From S012-113 sp965368405 (GTDB taxonomy: Bacteria; Bacteroidota; Bacteroidia; Cytophagales; Cyclobacteriaceae), in the NCBI GenBank assembly GCA_965368405.1, contig CBDUMS010000039.1, positions 1 to 29,587 on the forward strand: a stretch of 29,587 nucleotides of DNA, in the 5' to 3' direction. The notes under the pieces are model-generated. The model saw nothing but the letters and a program-made list of their open reading frames with translations. It had not been told where the DNA came from and did no database searches. Of the stretch, positions 1-8,218 are shown piece by piece. Each line of letters begins with the position of its first letter. The stretch's first letter is position 1. A program made the translations under genes and the position numbers.

Positions 1-347
1 TTTTCCTGATGTGATTATTTGAATGCAGCCATGTCCGAGATATTGAATTTCCATAACGGTATTATTTGATTAGCGATAAGGATTTGTAGCATAAAGATAT
101 GAAAGAATCAGGGGATAAAAGATAAGTTTATTAGACATATAAGCCAGTCTGATAGCGCCTTATTAAGCTCTGGCTTCACCGATTAAGTGACGCTAATGTT
201 TATGCGATGGCACAAGCTATACCAAGTCGAAAGTGGGGCCGTCGGTCGTTAAATTCCTCCTGCGTCGGAATTGAGAAGTGTGTTGAGTAAATGAGAATCT
301 TGCGGGCTGAAACACGAATCGATTAAGTATATTTTTCACGGGACCCC
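1..347. other. Gene-free left edge, 3' of hypE
   Basis: I see no convincing coding region on either strand in these bases: all frames are broken by frequent stops and no family motif is visible. It contains an imperfect hairpin whose 7-bp arms (AAGCCAG at 141-147 and CTGGCTT at 170-176) are separated by 22 bases, and a weaker AATTCC/GGAATT pair near 252-273. Neither is followed by a clear T-run in the hypE direction, so I do not call a terminator. It could be the hypE 3' UTR or decayed sequence at the edge of the hydrogenase locus. Confidence 0.4.
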
Positions 348-1394
348 TTAACAAATTCTTGGTAGCTGTTCTCCAATGGCCATATTTACTACTCGTTTTC
401 CCCCTATAGCAGAATTTAGGATTACCTTCTTAGGGTGTGTTTCAACGACCGTACCAATAATAGCGGCATTATTGCCATCTTGAGTACTTTGCAGTTTTGT
501 TAAAAATTCATCTGCAACTTCCGAGGCAACAAATGCTACAAAAACACCTTCATTCGCTACGTACAGTGGATCTAGTCCTAACATTTCACAAACATTATCC
601 ACACGGCTATCGATAGGCAAATCAACCTGATTTACCTCCATCCCAAGGTTTATGTCGCGGGCCAGCTCGTTCAGGGTAGCGGCTACACCTCCCCGTGTTG
701 GGTCGCGTAATAAATGTATGTCATCACCAAATTGTTCAATAAGTGAGGATATAGTATGGTTTAAGTTGGTTGTGTCACTTTCAATAGGTTTATCAAAGCT
801 GATATTATGTCTTAAAGCCATAATGGCCATTCCATGGGTAGCAATATTTCCATTAACAATAATTTTATCGCCAACCTTTATATTCGAGGCTCCAATTTTC
901 GCTGTTGGGAGCATTTCTCCAATCCCTGTGGTATTGATGAATACTTTATCGCCTTTGCCACGTTCAACAACTTTGGTATCACCCGTAATTACTTGAACTC
1001 CTGCTTTTTCACAGGCTTGCTTTATACCAAGTAATACTTCCCATAATTCTGTCATTGGCAAGCCTTCTTCTAAAATCAGCCCTAAAGAAATATATTTAGG
1101 CTTACTGCCACACATGGCCAAATCGTTTACCGTACCATTTACGGCCAGCTCTCCAATATTACCTCCAGGAAAGAAAATCGGTGAGATAACAAAGCTATCT
1201 GTTGAGAAAGCAAGATGCCCAGATGCCGGAAATACGGCTCCATCATGTCGCAAATCCAAAGTGTCATTATGAAGCAGCTTAAAAATGGTCTGATCTAAAA
1301 GCTTGTTGGTAAGCAAACCTCCACTGCCATGACCTAATGTGACTACATCGAAGTCGAGCTCGGGGAGGGGACAATTTAGTTTTATTGAAAGCAT
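348..1394 (-). CDS. hypE: Hydrogenase maturation protein HypE (carbamoyl dehydratase)
   Basis: HypE takes a carbamoyl group from HypF onto its C-terminal cysteine and dehydrates it, using ATP, to the thiocyanate that supplies the two CN- ligands of the [NiFe] active-site iron. The 348-residue protein has the AIR-synthase-like fold signature: an N-terminal half with GHGSGG near residue 22, a central NDLAMCG segment, and DPTRGG in the C-terminal half. It ends in the diagnostic PRIC, with Cys348 as last residue, so it looks intact and active. The ATG at 1394 gives the usual family length. It is the last gene of the minus-strand hydrogenase unit, 24 bp after hypD. The family call is secure; activity is inferred from the conserved tail. 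Confidence 0.97.
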   Translation of the reverse strand: MLSIKLNCPLPELDFDVVTLGHGSGGLLTNKLLDQTIFKLLHNDTLDLRHDGAVFPASGHLAFSTDSFVISPIFFPGGNIGELAVNGTVNDLAMCGSKPKYISLGLILEEGLPMTELWEVLLGIKQACEKAGVQVITGDTKVVERGKGDKVFINTTGIGEMLPTAKIGASNIKVGDKIIVNGNIATHGMAIMALRHNISFDKPIESDTTNLNHTISSLIEQFGDDIHLLRDPTRGGVAATLNELARDINLGMEVNQVDLPIDSRVDNVCEMLGLDPLYVANEGVFVAFVASEVADEFLTKLQSTQDGNNAAIIGTVVETHPKKVILNSAIGGKRVVNMAIGEQLPRIC

Positions 1395-1418
1395 AATCTT
1401 AGAGCTAGAGTCTTAGGT

Positions 1419-2501
1419 TTAAACTGAATAATGAAAATAGGCAGCGCAAGCGCCTTCGGAAGATACCATTGGTGCACCAAGTGGATTTTCTGGCGTACAC
1501 TCCTTTCCGAAAGCAGGACATTCGCGTGGCTTCTTTATTCCTTTTAATACTTGTCCGGCAATACAAAGCTTATTTTCTTCCACCGCAACCAAATTTGTTT
1601 CAAATTTAAGACTGGCATCGTAAGCGGCATATTCATCTTTAAGTTCGTAACCACTAAGTGGAATTTCGCCGATGCCGCGCCAAACGCGATTGTCTATTTT
1701 AAATACCTGATCAATTATTTTTCTGGCCTGAGCATTGCCTGCGTCCCTTGCAACACGACCGTATTGGTTTTCAACTTCATGGCGGCCTTGTTCCAGCTGT
1801 TCTACGACCCTGAGGATACCTTGCAGCAGATCGACAGGTTCAAAACCGGTGACAACGATTGGGATTTTGTAACGCTCTGCAAGGGGAATATACTCATCAA
1901 AACCCATAATAGTCATAACATGACCGGCTGCTAAAAAGCCTTGAATTTTACTTTCAGGATCATTTAACACCGCTTCCATTGCTGGGGGTACTAAGACATG
2001 AGATACCAAGACGGAGTAATTAGCAATCCCAGACAAATTAGCCTGAAAGACAGATAATGCATTTGCTGGTGCCGTTGTTTCAAACCCCACAGCAAAAAAA
2101 ACAACCTCCTTCTCCGGATTTGCTTTGGCGATCTCCAGAGCTTCTAGTGGCGAATATAAAATACGGACATCAGCTCCTTCAGCCTTAGCGGTAAGCAAGC
2201 TTTTTTCAGATCCAGGCACTCTAAGCATATCACCATAGGAGCAGAGGATAACGTTCGGTTGTCGGGCTAGATCTACGGCTGTATCGATCAGATGAAGGGG
2301 TGTAACACAAACCGGACAGCCCGGGCCATGAATCATTGTGATCTCATCGGGGAGGAGTTCAAGGATGCCATTCTTTACAAGACCATGCGTTTGCCCCCCA
2401 CAAATCTCCATAATTTGCCAAGGGCGAGTTACGGTTTCCTTAATTTGATTTAATAAAACTTTAACCTGGTCTGGATTTCTATACTCTGATTGATATTTCA
2501 T
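1419..2501 (-). CDS. hypD: Hydrogenase maturation iron-sulfur protein HypD
   Basis: HypD is the scaffold on which, with HypC, the Fe(CN)2CO unit is built. From the chosen ATG at 2501 the protein has 360 residues, the normal size. Visible motifs are CGGQTH (Cys34), GPGCPVC (Cys62 and Cys65, the redox pair), GFETT in the central domain, and a C-terminal cysteine set (Cys313, Cys328, Cys335, Cys352) matching the [4Fe-4S] ligands. A longer reading to 2555 adds 18 unrelated residues and runs deep into hypF; I rejected it because the ATG at 2501 overlaps the hypF stop as ATGA, a classical translational-coupling arrangement. HypE follows 24 bp downstream. Confidence 0.97.
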   Translation of the reverse strand: MKYQSEYRNPDQVKVLLNQIKETVTRPWQIMEICGGQTHGLVKNGILELLPDEITMIHGPGCPVCVTPLHLIDTAVDLARQPNVILCSYGDMLRVPGSEKSLLTAKAEGADVRILYSPLEALEIAKANPEKEVVFFAVGFETTAPANALSVFQANLSGIANYSVLVSHVLVPPAMEAVLNDPESKIQGFLAAGHVMTIMGFDEYIPLAERYKIPIVVTGFEPVDLLQGILRVVEQLEQGRHEVENQYGRVARDAGNAQARKIIDQVFKIDNRVWRGIGEIPLSGYELKDEYAAYDASLKFETNLVAVEENKLCIAGQVLKGIKKPRECPAFGKECTPENPLGAPMVSSEGACAAYFHYSV

Positions 2502-4714
2502 GTCAGGTCTTTTTCGTGGATAGCGTAATAGGCCATTTGTCCAAAAGAAATACACTCATCGTTCGGTGATAATTGCTGATGGAAGAAGAGCTCAAAATCG
2601 TTTCGCAAATCTGTCAGGATCATATCAACCAATAAACTGTTCTGAAATACACCTCCGCTAAAGGCAATCTTCTTAAGCTTATGTTTTTGGGCTTCGTGCC
2701 TAATCAAATTTACTAAACTTCGATGAAACCGAGCCGCTATTGTTCCACTGCTTTTGCCATTCTTTTTGTCATCAATAACGCTTTTTAAGATTGATAATAG
2801 GGGTTCAGTGCATTGCTCGAACGAATAACTTAAAATTTTCTTATTAGGATTATCTATGATGTAGGCGCTTGCTGCGGCTTCGAGTATCATTGCCGCTTCG
2901 CCTTCGTATGAGATTTTGTTTATATCGAGCACAACCGATGCAACAGCATCAAATACTCTTCCCATGCTCGATGTCCGCAATGTTGGCTTGGCCAACATCG
3001 GCAGGTAGACTTCCCATTCTGCTGTTGTGAATTTATTCTTAAAATATTCAACATCTTCCTCCATTAGACTACCTACCGCAAGCGCCGAGATACGCGGTTC
3101 TCTTGGCATTTTATCTCCTAATAAAAAAGGAAAATAGGGGAGGTGTGCTGCGCGTTCTGTAGATCCATTTTGGTAGACAAATGTTTCACCACCCCAAATC
3201 ATCTCATCATCGCCATAGCCTGTCCCATCCCATATGATTCCCAGAATTGGCTCTGTTGTATCTAAAAATCTGTTTTCACCCAATACCGCATATAAATGTG
3301 CTTTATGATGTTGAACCTGATGGAATGGGATTTGCTCGATCTTAGCCATCTCATGGCCGAATTCAGTAGTGAAATAGTTAGGGTGCAAATCGCCAACTAG
3401 AGCCTCTGGACTGCCCTTAAATATTTGCAATAAGTGGTTTAATGTTGATTTATAAGATTCTTGGGTAAGATAATTTTCCATATCACCCAAATACTGGCTA
3501 ACATATAAGTTCGACAGGTTCGATAAGGCAAAACTACTTTTCATTTGGGCTCCTAACGCTAGAATAGGCTTCGAAGGAATGTCAATTCCAGGGTTGAGCA
3601 AGTTTGGTGCTAGGCCTCGTGATCTACGAATAACAATACTATGATTAAAGGCCTGGGTGAAACGAATCACCGAATCGTCTTGTGGCACAACAATATCACG
3701 ATCATTCCGAACAATAATATCCGCAATTTCGCCGAGTTCCTTTATAGCCAATTTATCATCGTAAATAATTGGCGAACCGCTAACATTACCGCTCGTAGCG
3801 ACAATAGGCTTATTGAGTCTGTCTAGAATTAATTGAAATAGGGGCGCGTAAGGAATCATGCAACCAATTGTATTTAACCCCGGGGCTATTTCTTCCTTTA
3901 TAATACCGTTCTCATTCTTCTTTTGTTCAAGAAGTACAATCGGTGAAACCTCATTGCTTAATATAGTCTTTACATCTTCTGAGACGTCAAAGTCTTTTTC
4001 AATAGCCTGAATGCTTGGATACATAACCGCAAACGGCTTAGATGGTCTATTCTTTCGGGTTCTTAAGCTCTTAATGGCCTCAGTATTTGTCGCATCAACT
4101 AGTAACAAATAACCTCCTATCCCTTTTACCGCTAGAACTTTACCGCTTTCTAGTTCCTGGGTAATTTCAGAGATACTAATCTCTCGATCTTCGGTTTCTA
4201 GGGTGATACCGCACTGCTGACATGAATTAGTTTGTGAATAGTGGCGTCTATTGGTCGGATCATTATACTCTTTAGAACAGATTGGACATTGCTGAAATAA
4301 CTTCATTGTAGTTAAGGACCGGTCATAGGGCATATCTGTAATAATGGAGTACCGTGGGCCACAGTTAGTACATGTGGTGAAGGCATAGCTAAATCTCCGA
4401 TTATCACGATCCATTATTTCATGTCGGCAATCATCACAAAGTGCGAAATCGGGCGTCAGTGGTAAATTAGAGGGTTGCAATGAACTGCTCTCAATGATAT
4501 CGAAACTAGTAAAAATTTGGTTCTGGGCCTTCTCAATATTGGTAGTTGAAATACGTGCTAGGGTTGGTGGATTACTAACAATTTCAGCTAGGAATTTTCG
4601 TGCAGTTAGTTCATTGGCATTTATCTCAATATGAACTCCATCGCTTGAATTATTAACCCAACCAGTTAACTTATATTTATTGGCAAGTTGATAAACACCG
4701 GGCCTAAAACCCAC
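2498..4714 (-). CDS. hypF: Carbamoyltransferase HypF
   Basis: HypF uses carbamoyl phosphate and ATP to make carbamoyl-adenylate and transfers the carbamoyl group to HypE. Domain order is acylphosphatase (to about residue 80 from the GTG), a zinc-finger block with four CxxC pairs (Cys93/96, 115/118, 143/146, 165/168), a YrdC-like domain (about 185-370) and a Kae1/TobZ-like domain (about 383-735) with VQHHKAH and WDGTGYGDDE. The given start is a GTG that falls inside the conserved VQGVGFRP motif, so it is almost certainly too short: homologous sequence continues in frame upstream to about 4756, but without ATG, GTG or TTG (see the separate entry). The stop overlaps hypD by 4 bp. Identity is secure; the 5' end is unresolved. 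Confidence 0.95.
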   Translation of the reverse strand: MGFRPGVYQLANKYKLTGWVNNSSDGVHIEINANELTARKFLAEIVSNPPTLARISTTNIEKAQNQIFTSFDIIESSSLQPSNLPLTPDFALCDDCRHEIMDRDNRRFSYAFTTCTNCGPRYSIITDMPYDRSLTTMKLFQQCPICSKEYNDPTNRRHYSQTNSCQQCGITLETEDREISISEITQELESGKVLAVKGIGGYLLLVDATNTEAIKSLRTRKNRPSKPFAVMYPSIQAIEKDFDVSEDVKTILSNEVSPIVLLEQKKNENGIIKEEIAPGLNTIGCMIPYAPLFQLILDRLNKPIVATSGNVSGSPIIYDDKLAIKELGEIADIIVRNDRDIVVPQDDSVIRFTQAFNHSIVIRRSRGLAPNLLNPGIDIPSKPILALGAQMKSSFALSNLSNLYVSQYLGDMENYLTQESYKSTLNHLLQIFKGSPEALVGDLHPNYFTTEFGHEMAKIEQIPFHQVQHHKAHLYAVLGENRFLDTTEPILGIIWDGTGYGDDEMIWGGETFVYQNGSTERAAHLPYFPFLLGDKMPREPRISALAVGSLMEEDVEYFKNKFTTAEWEVYLPMLAKPTLRTSSMGRVFDAVASVVLDINKISYEGEAAMILEAAASAYIIDNPNKKILSYSFEQCTEPLLSILKSVIDDKKNGKSSGTIAARFHRSLVNLIRHEAQKHKLKKIAFSGGVFQNSLLVDMILTDLRNDFELFFHQQLSPNDECISFGQMAYYAIHEKDLT

Positions 4715-4777
4715 ACCTTGAACAACGCCGGTTATATGAATATGAAAGGTTTCGATTAAGCCAAGGTAGCTAATTGG
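4715..4777 (-). other. hypF: In-frame N-terminal extension of hypF without a standard start codon
   Basis: Reading the minus strand in the hypF frame upstream of the GTG at 4714 gives the residues LIETFHIHITGVVQG, which complete the first beta strand and the substrate loop of the acylphosphatase domain. The frame is open from the TGA at 4778-4780, but none of the 21 codons is ATG, GTG or TTG. The only near-cognate candidates are ATC at 4756 (giving a typical ETFHIHITG start), ATT at 4774, ATT at 4741 and ATA at 4735. I checked the other two frames here and saw no usable start that a single obvious slip would join. A substitution, an indel or a genuine non-standard start are all possible. Confidence 0.6.
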
Positions 4778-4834
4778 TCAATGACAAATGATGATTGATG
4801 TCAGTTCCCCAAAAATGGTTTGTAAATAACCAGT

Positions 4835-6892
4835 TTATTTAATTTTTAACAGAATCTCCTCGAACCTTGGGTCAACTCTTATGTTGTCAAGATCTGAATC
4901 ATTTTTTATCCACTCTCTAGAACTAAATCCTGAATCAATAGCTCGGCTGAAAAAGTCAATAGCTTTTTCTTGTTTACCAAGCCTAGAGTAGATACAGGCC
5001 GCATTATATAATACAGCTGTTTCCGTTGGGTCTAATAACACCGCCCTGTCAAGCCACTCCAACGCCTTATCGATTTGACCATTCATGATAAAGCTGCCTG
5101 CCCCAAGATATAATGCTCTACTATCATCAGGGTTTAGTTCAATATGATTCTCAAATACACTAATCGCTCTCTTATTTGCTTCCTTCATTTTATCCGTCAT
5201 TCCTAAATCTTCATAGTCTCCTACTAGAAATAATATTGGCAAATAATTATCAGGCTCAATTTCAGCAGCCAACCTAAAGTGCTCGACAGACTTACTACGC
5301 ATTCCTTTAGATTTTAGCGCACGCGCATATTCATAATGTGCACCAAAATGTCTTGGGTTTATTTCCAATGCCAGATTAAACTCTCTTTCTGCCTCTTCGA
5401 ACTGATTATTTTGAGATAGGGCAATTCCTCTAGAAGTATGAGTTTCTACCAATTCTGAGTCAAGTTCTAAGGCTTTTTTACTAGCAGAGAGTGCTAATTC
5501 TAAAGTTTTAGGGTCATTATTTATGTACATATAGGAGACAATGTAACTATCTGATAGACCAGCATAAGCTAGAGCATAATTACTATCAATTTCAATGGCC
5601 TTTTCAAAAAACGGAATAGAAAAGGGTACGGTTTTGGTATGATAATTTATGTAATATTCCCTACCTCGTAAATAAAGATCATAAGCTTCGATATTTTGTG
5701 TTTTTACATTCTCTAGTTTCTTAAGTTCATTGTTCGTAAGTTTTAATGATAATGCCTTTACAATGTTTTGAGTAATTTCATCTTTAATAAGAAAGATATC
5801 GTCGATTTCTCGATCATAGCTTTCTGACCATAGACTAATTCCGTTATCAACATTTACTAGCTGAGCAGTAATTCGTAATTTATTGCCGGACTTCTGTACA
5901 CTCCCTTCAAGTACCGACGCAACCCCTAATCTTTTTCCTATCTCTCTTATGTCTAAATCCTTATTTTTAAAAGAAAAACTTGACGTTCGAGCAGTTACTT
6001 TTAGCCCTTGCAACTGAGTGAGTGCTATAAGAATATCTTCTGCAATTCCATCACAAAAGTAGTTTTGTTCAGTATCTGAGCTCATATTGGTGAAGGGTAG
6101 CACCGCTATGGACTTTGTTTCGGGAGTAACCTCTGAAATCTCATGGGTAGAATAGCGCTTGTATTCTGTTATCCCGAAATAGCCAATAATCAAAATAGCT
6201 ACTGCAATTAAGCTGAACCATCCCACTCTTTTAAAAGAAGGCTTTTGCTCTGAAAGTAAGTTTGGAGTTGTGGGAATTACTGGAGTGCCATTAGCTTTAT
6301 TTATTAGTGAATTGCCGATATCTTTTAGTGCATTGGCTACTTTATTAACCTGATTTTTATAGAGTGTATTATTGAGGTTTTTTTCTTGCTTATCAGTTGG
6401 GTTTAAGGGTCTATTTACCCCTGATTCTGTATAAATAAAGTCGATTGACCGCAGAGGGCCATCTAATATAGCTTCTAATGTATGTTGATCGTCATGATCT
6501 AGGCGATGAATTTTTACTGGTAGAATTCTAGTTGCAACATTGCCATTACTTAAGGTAATATTCATCCCTAATTCATCTTGTTGTGCCAAGGTGTTAAAAG
6601 GAAGAAATTCATGCTGCCAAGCAAAACTTTTTACATCGCAATAGGTTTGTGAAATGATAGGAATAAAGACTAAACACTTGAGTTTTTTAGCTAAAGATTC
6701 ATCAACAAGATGAGTTTCATGTAGCCCGTCATGTGGATTCTTATCAAAGTAAATACTAACATCATTCTTTAAGGTGGATTTAAGTTCTTTTTCTAACGCC
6801 TCAACAAAGTCGGTTACCCAATTATCAAGATTATCGTTATGCCGATAACTAATAAAAATATCGTATTCATACCCAGGTAGAATTGAGCCCAT
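4835..6892 (-). CDS. TIR domain / FlgO-like / TPR membrane protein
   Basis: A 685-residue protein with four visible parts. Residues 9-155 are TIR-like (YDIFISYRH opening; AWQHEF near the end, with Glu95 at the position of the catalytic glutamate of NAD-cleaving TIR domains). A single membrane span lies at about 224-240. Residues 258-385 match the FlgO/TolB-like domain found after cyclase or kinase modules (IAVLPF, FCDGIAEDI, VLEGSV, LWSESYD). The rest, about 400-685, is a series of TPR helices. The predicted topology is cytoplasmic TIR and periplasmic FlgO/TPR. It sits between hyaD (91 bp upstream) and hypF on the same strand, yet no hydrogenase role is known for this architecture. Signalling or defence functions are conceivable, but I cannot assign one. 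Confidence 0.8.
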   Translation of the reverse strand: MGSILPGYEYDIFISYRHNDNLDNWVTDFVEALEKELKSTLKNDVSIYFDKNPHDGLHETHLVDESLAKKLKCLVFIPIISQTYCDVKSFAWQHEFLPFNTLAQQDELGMNITLSNGNVATRILPVKIHRLDHDDQHTLEAILDGPLRSIDFIYTESGVNRPLNPTDKQEKNLNNTLYKNQVNKVANALKDIGNSLINKANGTPVIPTTPNLLSEQKPSFKRVGWFSLIAVAILIIGYFGITEYKRYSTHEISEVTPETKSIAVLPFTNMSSDTEQNYFCDGIAEDILIALTQLQGLKVTARTSSFSFKNKDLDIREIGKRLGVASVLEGSVQKSGNKLRITAQLVNVDNGISLWSESYDREIDDIFLIKDEITQNIVKALSLKLTNNELKKLENVKTQNIEAYDLYLRGREYYINYHTKTVPFSIPFFEKAIEIDSNYALAYAGLSDSYIVSYMYINNDPKTLELALSASKKALELDSELVETHTSRGIALSQNNQFEEAEREFNLALEINPRHFGAHYEYARALKSKGMRSKSVEHFRLAAEIEPDNYLPILFLVGDYEDLGMTDKMKEANKRAISVFENHIELNPDDSRALYLGAGSFIMNGQIDKALEWLDRAVLLDPTETAVLYNAACIYSRLGKQEKAIDFFSRAIDSGFSSREWIKNDSDLDNIRVDPRFEEILLKIK

Positions 6893-6983
6893 ATCGCAAG
6901 ATACTAAAAATATGTATTAAGCAACCTTAGGGCTTGATTGATGTAATTTTAAGAATATTAGAACTAAATAAGGCGACTGGTTT

Positions 6984-7499
6984 TTAGGGAATGATCTGAG
7001 ATGCTACTTCTTTGATTTTTCGAATGGCGCTTGGGATTGCATTTCGCACTTCATCACATAACTCCAGCGTCATTGGCCTTATCTCATTAATCGAAATAGT
7101 GATAAGAAACATTCTAGGTACTTTTTCGGAGAGATAAACTGCTTCAATCATATCTTTAAGTCCGACATCGTGTACACTGAGAGCACTTGGGAAGTCGCTT
7201 GCAAACTTAGGTTCAGTAACGGTAATAGTACCTGCGGGGTTGCCATCCATAGTTGCGTCTACGAAAATGATATTGGGGTAATCATCAAAGTAATTCATTA
7301 AAAGAAAGCCCCCGGTACCACCATCGAGTGTATCGAGGTAGTCCGGGAGATTCATTTTTTCCATGGCTTGAATAATATGTACACCAATGCCCTCATCGCC
7401 CATGAGATAGTTTCCTACTCCCATAACCAATATTTCTCCTCGCTGATCGAAAATATTCGTCAAATTCGTTCCTGTTGGTTGATACATTGTATTATTCAT
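6984..7499 (-). CDS. hyaD: [NiFe]-hydrogenase maturation endopeptidase (HyaD/HybD family)
   Basis: This protease removes the C-terminal extension of the hydrogenase large subunit after nickel has been inserted. The 171 residues include the family opening MGVGNYLMGDEGIGV with Glu36, VDA with Asp81, and SVHDVGL with His110; these three correspond in order and spacing to the nickel-sensing Glu, Asp and His of HybD. The N-terminus is about 20 residues longer than usual before the first strand; an internal start is possible but no clear signal decides it, so I kept the ATG at 7499. It follows the cytochrome b gene by only 7 bp, and its substrate is presumably the large subunit in the same operon, which carries an uncleaved tail. 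Confidence 0.94.
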   Translation of the reverse strand: MNNTMYQPTGTNLTNIFDQRGEILVMGVGNYLMGDEGIGVHIIQAMEKMNLPDYLDTLDGGTGGFLLMNYFDDYPNIIFVDATMDGNPAGTITVTEPKFASDFPSALSVHDVGLKDMIEAVYLSEKVPRMFLITISINEIRPMTLELCDEVRNAIPSAIRKIKEVASQIIP

Positions 7500-7506
7500 A
7501 TACTAC

Positions 7507-8208
7507 TTAATCTTTCTTTAATCTACGAGGTCGAACAAATTTATATCCGCTTATCATCGATGATATTTCACTTCTTCCTTCTAGCCAATCGTGGTACATA
7601 ACCAAATAGATATGTACAACACTAAATATTACCATGAACCACATAACAATATGGTGAAGAAAACGAGCAGCAAAATCTCCTCCAAGCATTGGTACAACCC
7701 AACTAAAAATCTTAGGGAAGAACCAAGTCGACATGTCGGCATAGAGTCCAAAACCTGTAAATATTTGAACGGTTGCGAAGAGGAAGAAAATAAAGTAGCT
7801 CAATCCTGCCAATGCGTTATGGCCAACGGCCAATTGGGTGCAATCAAAAACTTTTGGGTTGCCTAGCAAAATATCCATCTTTAGTACATGCAAGAGGTTA
7901 TGAAATCCCTTACGGGTGTAAGGAAAGAATACCCTCCAGCTTGCATATTTATTGCCAAGAAACGCCCATATCAATCTAAATGCCCAGGCAAAAATGAAGA
8001 TATACGCTGCCGCAAAATGAATAAATCTCGTAACACCAAACCAGTATTGGTTTGTTGCCTCAGCCCCTGACATAAGTGCAGGTGGGTTACCAATAATAAT
8101 ACCGGTAGTAATTAGAACGAGCATGGAGAGGACATTTAACCAATGAAAGGTCCTTACTGCGCGTTCCCAGACATATATTCTCCTGAATCCTTCAGCTATT
8201 GCTTCCAT
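7507..8208 (-). CDS. hyaC: Ni/Fe-hydrogenase b-type cytochrome subunit
   Basis: This di-haem membrane cytochrome b anchors the hydrogenase and passes electrons from H2 oxidation to quinone. The 233-residue protein has four hydrophobic segments (about 24-44, 62-84, 131-155 and 185-206) and candidate haem histidines at His22 (RTFHWLN), His64 (RFIHFAA), His185/186 (RFLHH) and His199 (VVHIY), as in the HyaC/HupC family. I chose the ATG at 8208 because it gives the usual MEAI...VWERAVR opening and starts 10 bp after the large-subunit stop; the longer reading to 8277 lies within hyaB. Operon order small subunit, large subunit, cytochrome b, protease matches hya/hup operons. Confidence 0.95.
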   Translation of the reverse strand: MEAIAEGFRRIYVWERAVRTFHWLNVLSMLVLITTGIIIGNPPALMSGAEATNQYWFGVTRFIHFAAAYIFIFAWAFRLIWAFLGNKYASWRVFFPYTRKGFHNLLHVLKMDILLGNPKVFDCTQLAVGHNALAGLSYFIFFLFATVQIFTGFGLYADMSTWFFPKIFSWVVPMLGGDFAARFLHHIVMWFMVIFSVVHIYLVMYHDWLEGRSEISSMISGYKFVRPRRLKKD

Positions 8209-8218
8209 ACTAACTTCT

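Noticed and set aside
141..176. Hairpin as hypE terminator
   Set aside because: The arms are 7 bp with a 22-base loop and lack a T-run in the transcription direction.
652..996. 114-codon open frame on the plus strand
   Set aside because: Antisense to hypE, whose protein is intact and conserved; no family features in the shadow frame.
2502..2555. 18-codon N-terminal extension of HypD
   Set aside because: It lies inside hypF, shows no HypD homology, and the ATG at 2501 has an ATGA overlap with the hypF stop.
6934..6947. TTGATTGATGTAAT as a fourth Crp/Fnr box upstream of the TIR gene
   Set aside because: Only the left half fits TTGAT; the right half GTAAT does not match ATCAA.
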